Shown: positions 7,974 to 15,101 of the stretch, piece by piece
Layout: every line of letters begins with the position of its first letter
How positions within the stretch are numbered: position 1 is the stretch's first letter
From: Flavobacterium sp.
Lineage (GTDB): Bacteria; Bacteroidota; Bacteroidia; Flavobacteriales; Flavobacteriaceae
Reading direction: 5' to 3'
Length of the DNA stretch: 64,000 nucleotides
NCBI RefSeq assembly: GCF_024642105.1
Contig: NZ_JAHEBT010000052.1
Coordinates: forward strand, 248,001-312,000
Notes under the pieces: generated by a model
Told to the model about the DNA's origin: nothing
What the model saw: the letters and a program-made list of their open reading frames with translations, nothing else
Database searches by the model: none
Program-made: the position numbers and the translations under genes

Positions 7974-8125
7974 TAGTGCTTAGAACTTGCACGGAAGTAA
8001 GATAAATTTGAATTATTAAAATGAAGTTCTCGAGAAACTAATTTTGTATTTAACCAAATTATTAACGTTTTAAAAAATTTAATTATGAACTTAGAAAATT
8101 TAAATTTAGTAGAGCTTAATGCTCA
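7974..8125 (+). repeat. Promoter-plus-leader repeat, copy 2
   Basis: Second copy of the 5991-6140 repeat, 152 bases. It carries the same palindrome TTCTCGAGAA (8027-8036) and -7 element TAATTTTG (8039-8046) and the first ~14 codons of peptide 2. Recombination between the two copies would delete 1,983 bases, removing peptide 1 and both secreted-protein genes. Confidence 0.93.
8027..8046 (+). promoter_or_regulatory. Palindrome and -7 element of peptides 2 and 3
   Basis: TTCTCGAGAA followed after two bases by TAATTTTG, the same spacing as upstream of peptide 1. Probably drives peptide 2, peptide 3 and possibly the export genes. Confidence 0.6.
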
Positions 8126-8222
8126 GGAAATGAAAGATATTGAAGGTGGCTTCTTGTTGGAGTTACTATGTCTTGTCGTTGGAATTATTGTAGGAGTAAA
8201 TTTGTATAACGCAACTCATTAA
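8085..8222 (+). CDS. Double-glycine leader peptide 2 (class IIb bacteriocin-like)
   Basis: 45 residues. Leader (1-22) MNLENLNLVELNAQEMKDIEGG, the first 14 residues identical to peptide 1. Core is 23 residues, very hydrophobic, beginning FLLELLCLVVGIIVG and ending NATH; it has one cysteine and a GxxxG motif (GIIVG) of the kind that lets two-peptide bacteriocins pair helix to helix in a membrane. Followed 11 bases later by peptide 3. Too short for automated gene calls, but leader, promoter and repeat support it. Confidence 0.8.
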   Translation: MNLENLNLVELNAQEMKDIEGGFLLELLCLVVGIIVGVNLYNATH

Positions 8223-8233
8223 AACTTAAAATT

Positions 8234-8374
8234 ATGAAATTAGAAACATTAAATCTAGTAGAACTAAATGAATCTGAAAAAATAGATACTTCAGGAGGTT
8301 TTTTTGGTTGGTTTATGCTTGGTCTTTTTATAGGCTGGATTTTATCTGGAGGTGAGGTAACAACAACACAATAG
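8234..8374 (+). CDS. Double-glycine leader peptide 3 (class IIb bacteriocin-like)
   Basis: 46 residues. Leader MKLETLNLVELNESEKIDTSGG is a diverged relative of the leaders of peptides 1 and 2 (LNLVELN kept). Core is 24 residues beginning FFGWFMLGLFIGW, hydrophobic and aromatic with a GxxxG motif (GLFIG) and a polar tail (GGEVTTTQ). Eleven bases downstream of peptide 2 with no promoter between, so the two are probably made together as a pair. Followed by a hairpin and then the HExxH gene. Confidence 0.78.
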   Translation: MKLETLNLVELNESEKIDTSGGFFGWFMLGLFIGWILSGGEVTTTQ

Positions 8375-8416
8375 TTATGAGCATTAATAATGTTGTGAAA
8401 CATTAAATCAATCAGC

Positions 8417-8450
8417 AAACAATTCTCTGGTAAAACAGAGAATTGTTTAT
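8417..8450 (+). terminator. 13-bp hairpin after peptides 2 and 3
   Basis: Perfect stem AAACAATTCTCTG (8417-8429), loop GTAAAA, complement to 8448, followed by only a few Ts. Could be a partial terminator that lowers transcription of the export genes relative to the peptides, or a processing site. Confidence 0.6.
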
Positions 8451-8467
8451 TAAAAACAACAAACTAT

Positions 8468-9691
8468 ATGAAAAAAACATTGCTAATTTTCTTAACTTTT
8501 CTAAATATCGGTTTTTCTCAAACAAAATACTATTGTTTAGATATAACTGACGGTTCGAATAGTTTATTTACAATAAATCAATTCAATAATTTGGTATTAA
8601 ACGGTTATAGAATAGGATTTGGACAAATTAACTATGAAAAATTAACAAAAAAAGAAAAATTAATCATAAATTCTTCCCAGCTATTGATTTCAGGACTTTT
8701 AGCATTGCCTCTAACTCATGAAGAAGGCCATCGATCAGTTCTTACTAATTTAGATATAGGGTCAATTAGTGCACCTATCATAGATTCAAAAGGAGTAGCT
8801 AAAGTTGTAGGTGTAACTGACGTAGTGTTAAAGGATTTGCGAGACACCAATTTTCCAAATTATATAAGACTGCATAATGCAGGATTAGAATCGGATTTTG
8901 ATTATCTCAAAAAGTCAGACGCTTTGTTTAATTTTAAGGAAGAAGAATACAATGTTTTATCTAATGATTATTTTATAAGGAAATTATCGGTTTCAATGTA
9001 TTATCTATCAACATTAATTCATAATAAAACGGGGATCAAAGAATCGGATACTCCTGAATTAAAAAAAGATATTGTAGGCCACGATATTTTTGGAATGATA
9101 CGGCATTTACATAGACCAGATATGGAATTCAAGCGTTACACAGAATGGGATGATTTAACAACCCAAGAAAAAAATTATGGCAAAAGAATTGGTTTGATGT
9201 CTTTATTCAATTATGCAAATCCAAATTTATGGAGAAAAAGTAGTTATAAATTATCAGAAAACATTGATTTCAATTTTTCACTCAATTATTGCTTAGCTCC
9301 TTTTGGAGATTTTATAGAACAAAATGCTTACTTAAATATCAATAAAAAATGGAAAATAAATCCTTTTATAAGGCAATATTTCAACAAAAATAATACTTTT
9401 TGGGCTTCAGGAATTAATCTGCATAATTTTGTGATAAATGAAAATTTCTTACTTAATAGTTCCATAGAGGCTTGGCAACAACCAAAAAACCAAAGTTTTA
9501 CTACATCTGATTCGGATTTTGGCATAGGGATAAAAACAGAAATAGCATATAATATATTAGAAGTTAAGAAAAGTAATATTTTCTTTAATCTAGGATTAAA
9601 TTATAAAACTAAAGGGTTCATTCCTGCTTCTCCCTCTTTAGGCAAAGATTTCAGAGTCAATTTTGGTTTGATAATAGCAACGTCTAAATAG
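8468..9691 (+). CDS. Putative HExxH zinc protease with C-terminal beta-barrel-like domain
   Basis: 407 residues. Signal peptide MKKTLLIFLTFLNIGFSQ. A hydrophobic helix (about 70-82) leads straight into LTHEEGHRS, a HExxH zinc-protease motif (H84, E85, H88); E141 in LHNAGLESD is a candidate third ligand. The C-terminal ~130 residues have alternating aromatic/polar strands and end LGKDFRVNFGLIIATSK, like an outer-membrane beta-barrel. I do not recognise a named family. Sitting between the peptide genes and the exporter, it may process or degrade the peptides, act in immunity, or handle them at the outer membrane (inference). HlyD-like gene starts 23 bases later. Confidence 0.6.
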   Translation: MKKTLLIFLTFLNIGFSQTKYYCLDITDGSNSLFTINQFNNLVLNGYRIGFGQINYEKLTKKEKLIINSSQLLISGLLALPLTHEEGHRSVLTNLDIGSISAPIIDSKGVAKVVGVTDVVLKDLRDTNFPNYIRLHNAGLESDFDYLKKSDALFNFKEEEYNVLSNDYFIRKLSVSMYYLSTLIHNKTGIKESDTPELKKDIVGHDIFGMIRHLHRPDMEFKRYTEWDDLTTQEKNYGKRIGLMSLFNYANPNLWRKSSYKLSENIDFNFSLNYCLAPFGDFIEQNAYLNINKKWKINPFIRQYFNKNNTFWASGINLHNFVINENFLLNSSIEAWQQPKNQSFTTSDSDFGIGIKTEIAYNILEVKKSNIFFNLGLNYKTKGFIPASPSLGKDFRVNFGLIIATSK

Positions 9692-9714
9692 TTTACCCAA
9701 AAAAATAGTAATAA

Positions 9715-10845
9715 ATGACCTTCAGTCAAGATCCCATCCATAACCTCGAAAATTTTACCCATAAAAACAAAACTAAGAGTATCTCCATTTACTTGGTTGT
9801 AGTGTTGTCACTATTAGTTTTCATAAGTTCATTGCCCCTTGTCAAGATTGACATTAGTAGTCAAAGTCGTGGTATCATTCGTAGTACTACGGATAACGTA
9901 CCTTTAACCAGTTTGGTTAATGGAAAAGTAGTTTATGTTCATCTAAAAAACAACCGCTTGGTGCAAAAAGGAGACACCTTAGTCCAACTCACCCAAGAAA
10001 GTCTCAACACAGAGAAATATACCACTGAATCACTATCAAGTGATTTACAGAACAGAATTAGTGATTTGTCTCGTATTGTAACGAGTTCAAACGCTGTACT
10101 AACCACCCCTGAACTGCAACAAGAATGGAACTCGTACAACAGTAAAAAAAATGAATTAGAAAGTAAAATCGCACAGGCTAAAATTGTGTATGACCGTAAC
10201 AAACAACTCTTTGACAAAGGAATCATCGCAAGAGCCGAGTTTGAAAAATATAGTTTTGATTATACCTACTCTGAGCAATCGTTGTCAAGTTTAATCAAAA
10301 GTCAAAAAAGTGTGTGGCAAAACCAAAAAAGAGATTTGGAAAATCAATTGAAGAATCTCAAAGGAACACTCAATAAAATCAATGTAGAATCTAAAAACTA
10401 TGTGATTACTGCTCCCATTTCAGGAACCATCGAGAACTTCTCAGGAATACAAGTAGGTTCTTTTTTGAATGCTTCACAACCCATTGCCACTATTTCAGCC
10501 ACCGATAAGTTAATTGTGGAAAGTAGTGTCTCTCCGAGTGACATAGGACTCATTCATAAAAACCAAAAAGTAAAGTTTCAAATCGATGCTTTCAATTACA
10601 ACCAATGGGGACTATTGGAAGGTAAAGTCATCGACATTGACCATAACATTACCATTCAAGGAGAACAAGCCTTTTTTAAAGTACGTTCGGTTTTAAACAC
10701 TACGCAATTACAACTCAAATCAGGTTACAAAACCAAAGTCTCCAAAGGAATGACCCTAACCACCCGATATATCTTAACAAGACGAAGTCTCTTTGACTTA
10801 CTCTTTGATAAAATGGACGATTGGTTGAATCCCAAAATCAAATAA
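9715..10845 (+). CDS. HlyD family membrane-fusion adaptor for peptide export
   Basis: 376 residues. A short cytoplasmic N-terminus, one membrane helix (SIYLVVVLSLLVFISSLPLV), a lipoyl-like beta domain (VPLTSLVNGKVVYVHLKNNRLVQKGDTLVQL), a long periplasmic coiled-coil hairpin (~105-225), then the second lipoyl half (YVITAPISGTIENFSG) and beta-barrel. This is the periplasmic adaptor that links an inner-membrane ABC exporter to an outer-membrane channel. The partner peptidase-ABC gene starts 8 bases downstream. No TolC gene is in the island, so a shared one elsewhere is expected. Confidence 0.9.
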   Translation: MTFSQDPIHNLENFTHKNKTKSISIYLVVVLSLLVFISSLPLVKIDISSQSRGIIRSTTDNVPLTSLVNGKVVYVHLKNNRLVQKGDTLVQLTQESLNTEKYTTESLSSDLQNRISDLSRIVTSSNAVLTTPELQQEWNSYNSKKNELESKIAQAKIVYDRNKQLFDKGIIARAEFEKYSFDYTYSEQSLSSLIKSQKSVWQNQKRDLENQLKNLKGTLNKINVESKNYVITAPISGTIENFSGIQVGSFLNASQPIATISATDKLIVESSVSPSDIGLIHKNQKVKFQIDAFNYNQWGLLEGKVIDIDHNITIQGEQAFFKVRSVLNTTQLQLKSGYKTKVSKGMTLTTRYILTRRSLFDLLFDKMDDWLNPKIK

Positions 10846-10853
10846 TACAATAC

Positions 10854-13003
10854 ATGGCATCAATAAAAATAAAACAACATGATATTAAAGATTGTGGTGC
10901 GGCTTGTTTGGTATCTATTGGCAATCATTACAAGGTTAATCTCCCGATAGCCCGTGTACGTCAATTAGCCAATACTGATAAACGAGGTACAAACGTCTTA
11001 GGAGTTATAGAAGGAGCTGAAAAAATGGGTTTCACTGCCAAAGGGGTTAAAGGTGGTTTAGACGCTATTGATAAAATCCCACTTCCTGCCATAGCCCACG
11101 TAGTAGTAAAACAACAATTACACCATTACGTGGTTATCTATTCTGTAACAAAAGACAAGATAGAAGTAATGAATCCTGCCTTTGGTAAAATGGAGACCTA
11201 CACCTTTGAAGAATTTCAAAAAATTTGGTCAGGAGTGTTAATACTTTTTGCTCCCAATGATGACCTAACACCTCATAACGATAAGGTATCTCCAAGTCGT
11301 CGTTTTTGGAATTTAGTACAACCACATAAATCCATTTTAATTCAGTCCTTAGTAGGAGCAATTGTGTTTACCGTTTTGGGACTCGCTATGTCCATTTACA
11401 TTCAAAAGATAACCGATTATGTCTTGGTCGAAGGAAATAAGAAATTATTGAACTTACTAAGTATTTCAATGATTGGTATCATTCTACTGCAAGCCTATAT
11501 CGGTTCAAAGAAAAGTATCTTCGTGATGAAGACGGGACAATTGATTGATGCGAAATTGATTTTAGGTTACTACAAACATTTACTTCATCTTCCCCAACGT
11601 TTTTTTGATACGATGCAAATTGGAGAGATAACTTCAAGGATTAATGATGCGGTCAAAATACGTTCTTTTATCAATGAAGTAGCCATTGATATGATAGTGA
11701 ATGTTTTTATTGTTATCTTCTCCTTTACGTTGATGTTTACCTACTATTGGAAACTAGCCTTAGTCATTCTATTAGTGATTCCATTTTACGGATTAATCTA
11801 TTTCTTGCTCAACAAATTCAACAAGAAAGTAGAACGCAAGATTATGGAGAATTCAGCTGAATTAGAAACGCAGTTGGTAGAGAGTGTAACACACATTAGA
11901 ACGGTAAAGGAATTTGGAATAGAAGAATTTTCTAATCTTAAAACGGAGAATCGATTTGTAAAACTATTATTTACCACCTACAAATCAGGTATGAATTCGG
12001 TCTTTGCTGGTACTTCTACACAGTTCTTGGCGTCCATTTTTACGGTGGTTTTAATGTGGATAGGTCGGGATATGTAATTGACCGAGATATAACCCCTGGC
12101 GAATTGTTTTCTTTCTATGCTCTAATCGGTTATTTTACTTCTCCTGTGGCTTCACTTATAGGAATGAATAAAACAGCTCAGAACGCTCTTATTGCAGTCG
12201 ACAGACTCTTTGAAATAATGGATTTGGAACAAGAAGAAACAGAAAACAAAATTGAACTACAAAAAGAGAATCTAGGAGACATTGTTTTTGAAAATGTAAG
12301 TTTTAGATATGGCTCACGAACAGAGGTTTTCAAAGATTTTAATGCCGTTTTTAAAAAGAATGAAACTACCGCCATCGTAGGTGAAAGCGGAAGTGGAAAA
12401 ACAACTCTAATTTCACTCTTACAAAACCTATATCCTATCAAAAAAGGTAAGATTTACATTGGAGATTATGATTTGCAATTTATCCATTACCAAAGTCTTA
12501 GAAATTGTGTTGGGGTTATCCCTCAACAACTCAATCTGTTCACAGGGAATATTATAGAAAATATTGCCCTTGGAGATTCATTCCCTAACATTCAATTGGT
12601 ATTAGATTTATCCAAACAATTAGGAATTACTGAGTTTGTGGAGAAATTACCCAATGGATTTGAAACCCAAATAGGAGAAAATGGAGCGATGTTATCAGGA
12701 GGGCAAAAACAACGAATTTCCATTGCAAGAGCCTTATACAAAAATCCTGAAATCTTATTAATGGATGAGGCGACATCGTCTTTAGATACTCACTCCGAAA
12801 CCATCGTGAAGAATGTAATTGATGATTTTAAAGCCAAAGGAAAAACGGTAATCATAATTGCTCATAGATTGAGTACAATTGCCAACGCTGACCAAATTTT
12901 GGTTATGGAAAATGGAATAATTGTAGAATCAGGAAATCATCAAGAACTATTGAACCAAAAAGAAAAATACTTTGAGTTATGGAACAAACAGAGTTTGGGG
13001 TGA
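10854..13003 (+). pseudogene. C39 peptidase-containing ABC exporter, frameshifted
   Basis: Order: C39 peptidase (residues ~1-140, C14 in DCGAACL, Q8, H91 in LHHYVVIY), six-helix transmembrane domain, then nucleotide-binding domain with GESGSGKTT, LSGGQKQRIS, ILLMDEATS and IIAHRLS. The first frame (ATG 10854) ends at 12077 just after VVLMWIGRDM; the frame open from 12056 continues with GYVIDRDITPGELFSFYALIGYF. Restoring one T after base 12065 would give an uninterrupted WIGSGYVIDRD and a protein of about 716 residues, normal for bacteriocin exporters. The third catalytic position, normally aspartate, is asparagine (N107 in VMNPA). So peptidase and transmembrane part are separated from the ATPase. 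Mutation is more likely than programmed shifting; no slippery site is seen. Confidence 0.85.
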
Positions 13004-13013
13004 ATTCCTATTC

Positions 13014-13044
13014 AATCCCATTCCTAACCGAATGGGATTTTTTT
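13014..13044 (+). terminator. Terminator after the exporter (copy 2 of exact repeat)
   Basis: Same hairpin, loop and T-run as the tsf terminator at 5104-5135: 31 identical bases, same orientation. Flanking bases differ. Confidence 0.93.
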
Positions 13045-13098
13045 GTATCGAAAATTCCAAAATAAAATGCTAAATTTGAGAAACTAATCCCATCGCTT

Positions 13099-13755
13099 AT
13101 GTTCAAATCTAAGAAAGATACCGTATTTGTAATCCTAGCAGGGATTTTCATTACCAATGCCGTGGTTGCCGAATTAATTGGCGGAAAGCTGATTCAAATT
13201 GGTCCTTTTATGATGAGTATTGGTATTTTACCTTGGCCAGTGGTATTTTTAACCACTGATTTAATCAATGAATATTTTGGCGAAAAAGGAGTGAGAAGAC
13301 TCTCTATTCTTACCGCTTGTTTAATTGCTTATGCTTTTATCATTTTACTTTTAGGAATTGTTATTCCGGCCGCCAAAGGAATAAGCCCCGTAAATGACGA
13401 ACAATTTCAAGCTGTTTTTGGACAAAGTATGTGGATTATCGTCGGGAGTATTATTGCGTTCTTAGTTTCACAATTAATTGATGTGACTGTATTTTGGTAT
13501 TTTAGAAACAAAACAGGCGACAAGAAAATTTGGCTTAGAACTACTGGTTCTACCGTAATATCACAATTATTTGATTCTTTCATTGTATTGGGAATTGCGT
13601 TTTGGCTACCTGGAAAAATTAACTTTGAAACTTTTATTGGTTCTGCCTTAACAGGCTATACGTTTAAATTAGGCATAGCAATACTTTTAACGCCATTAAT
13701 TTATTGGGGTCACCGAATTATAAAAAACTATTTAGATAGCGATATACCTGCTTAA
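13099..13755 (+). CDS. yhhQ: Queuosine precursor transporter, YhhQ family
   Basis: 218 residues, six predicted membrane helices. Family signs: NAVVAELIGGKLIQIG near the N-terminus, the LTTDLINEYFGEKGVRR loop, SQLIDVTVFWYFR and QLFDSFIVLGIAF. YhhQ/QPTR proteins take up the queuosine precursors preQ0/preQ1 or queuine for tRNA modification. First core gene right of the island. The next gene, tag, begins one base after its stop. Confidence 0.9.
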   Translation: MFKSKKDTVFVILAGIFITNAVVAELIGGKLIQIGPFMMSIGILPWPVVFLTTDLINEYFGEKGVRRLSILTACLIAYAFIILLLGIVIPAAKGISPVNDEQFQAVFGQSMWIIVGSIIAFLVSQLIDVTVFWYFRNKTGDKKIWLRTTGSTVISQLFDSFIVLGIAFWLPGKINFETFIGSALTGYTFKLGIAILLTPLIYWGHRIIKNYLDSDIPA

Positions 13756-13756
13756 A

Positions 13757-14317
13757 ATGAATAAAAACAGATGCAAATGGTGCGTAGGCATTCCAATTTA
13801 CGAAGCCTATCACGATCACGAATGGGGAGTTCCTATGTATGATGACCAAAAATTATTTGAATTCCTAATCTTAGAAACGTTTCAAGCAGGGCTAAGTTGG
13901 ATAACCATTCTAAAAAAGAGAGAAAACTTCCGCGCCGCATTTGACCAATTTGATTACCAAAAAATAGCGTTATATAACGAACCGAAAATTCAAGAATTAT
14001 TACAAGATTCTGGTATTATTCGCAATCAATTAAAAGTGCGCTCTGCTGTGTCAAATGCAATTGCTTTCATAGAAGTACAACAAGAATTTGGCAGTTTCAG
14101 TAAGTACATTTGGCAATTCACTGATGGAAAACCTATTATCAATCAACCGCAAACACTAAAAGATATTGCTGCTACTACTCCACTTTCAGATGCGATTAGT
14201 AAAGACTTGAAAAAACGCGGGTTTAAATTTGTAGGTTCGACAGTAGTATATGCCCACATGCAAGCCACAGGAATGGTAGACGATCACGTTGCGGATTGTT
14301 GGAAAAGAACTAGCTAA
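13757..14317 (+). CDS. tag: DNA-3-methyladenine glycosylase I
   Basis: 186 residues, full length. Tag removes 3-methyladenine from alkylated DNA. Zinc-site residues are present: N-terminal C7 and C10 region (RCKWC) and the C-terminal HMQATGMVDDHVADCW. The conserved YHDHEWGVP and FQAGLSWITILKKRENFRAAFDQFD blocks are intact. Co-transcribed with yhhQ (1-base gap). After its stop, bases ~14337-14366 contain a short tandem repeat (GATTTTTGATATT twice) and no gene. Confidence 0.95.
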   Translation: MNKNRCKWCVGIPIYEAYHDHEWGVPMYDDQKLFEFLILETFQAGLSWITILKKRENFRAAFDQFDYQKIALYNEPKIQELLQDSGIIRNQLKVRSAVSNAIAFIEVQQEFGSFSKYIWQFTDGKPIINQPQTLKDIAATTPLSDAISKDLKKRGFKFVGSTVVYAHMQATGMVDDHVADCWKRTS

Positions 14318-14376
14318 GTACGAGGTACGATTTAAAAGTTGATTTTTGATATTGATTTTTGATATTGAAATTGTGT

Positions 14377-15012
14377 CTAGCTTTTCAGAATTTCAATAAA
14401 ATGGTCTCTTGCTATTTCGCGACAACCTAAACTTTCTAGATGTGGATTATAAATTTGGCAATCCAACAATTTATAATTATTTGCTTCTAGATGTCGTGAC
14501 CAATGAATAAAAGCCACTTTAGAAGCATTCGTTACTTTTGAAAACATACTTTCTCCGCAAAAAATAGTTCCTAAGTCAACTCCGTATAGACCGCCTACTA
14601 ATTCTCCCTCTTGCCATACCTCAACGGATTTGGCTATGCCTAATTCATTCAACTTGCAATAGGCTTCAATCATCTCATTGGTTATCCAAGTTCCGTGTTG
14701 TCCTTCTCGTTTTATTTTTTGACAATTGGAAATTACCCCTCTAAAATCTTGATTGAAGGTTACCTTGAATGTATCTCGATTCAGAATGTTTCTCATACTT
14801 TTTGAAACTACTAAATCCTCAAAAAACAATACCATTCTGGGATTAGGCGACCACCACAAAATAGGATCTCCTTCTTCAAACCAAGGAAAAATGCCGCTTT
14901 TGTATGCCAATATTAATCGCTCAGGAGATAAGTCCCCACCAATAGCCAAAAAGCCGTCTTCGCTAGCTTTAGAAACGGGTGGAAATACTAAGTCTTTAGT
15001 GAGATAATGCAT
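14377..15012 (-). CDS. aat: Leucyl/phenylalanyl-tRNA-protein transferase
   Basis: 211 residues. Aat adds Leu or Phe from aminoacyl-tRNA to N-terminal Arg or Lys of proteins, marking them for ClpAP degradation by the N-end rule. Recognised from [57 protein letters not shown] and [17 protein letters not shown]. Converges on tag; upstream lies the nrdA terminator. Confidence 0.95.
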   Translation of the reverse strand: MHYLTKDLVFPPVSKASEDGFLAIGGDLSPERLILAYKSGIFPWFEEGDPILWWSPNPRMVLFFEDLVVSKSMRNILNRDTFKVTFNQDFRGVISNCQKIKREGQHGTWITNEMIEAYCKLNELGIAKSVEVWQEGELVGGLYGVDLGTIFCGESMFSKVTNASKVAFIHWSRHLEANNYKLLDCQIYNPHLESLGCREIARDHFIEILKS

Positions 15013-15049
15013 TTAATAATCAAATTGTTCTAAGACAAATATACTATTA

Positions 15050-15078
15050 AAAAAAACAGCCGTCAATAATGACGGCTG
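15050..15078 (-). terminator. nrdA terminator
   Basis: Perfect 9-bp stem CAGCCGTCA-ATAA-TGACGGCTG at 15057-15078; on the minus strand it is followed by a T-run (15050-15056). Confidence 0.9.
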
Positions 15079-15101
15079 CTCTAATATGTATTTGTAGGAT
15101 T

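Larger units (their letters stand above)
5104..13044. other. Putative peptide-bacteriocin island between duplicated terminators
   Basis: An approximately 7.9-kb block that interrupts core genes (tsf on the left, a queuosine-precursor transporter on the right). It is bounded by two identical terminator hairpins in the same orientation, and its left half is visibly richer in A and T than the flanks. Contents in order: HTH protein, split membrane protein, three GG-leader peptides, two secreted proteins, an HExxH protein, HlyD-like adaptor and peptidase-ABC exporter. No integrase or transposase is present. The boundary repeats suggest gain or loss by recombination between the terminators; this is inference. 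Confidence 0.55.

Noticed and set aside
8185..8418. 77-residue minus-strand open frame over peptides 2 and 3
   Set aside because: Low-complexity shadow opposite the two peptide genes; no family features and no promoter.
12056..12077. Programmed frameshift in the ABC exporter
   Set aside because: No slippery heptamer or downstream structure is seen; a one-base loss explains it more simply.
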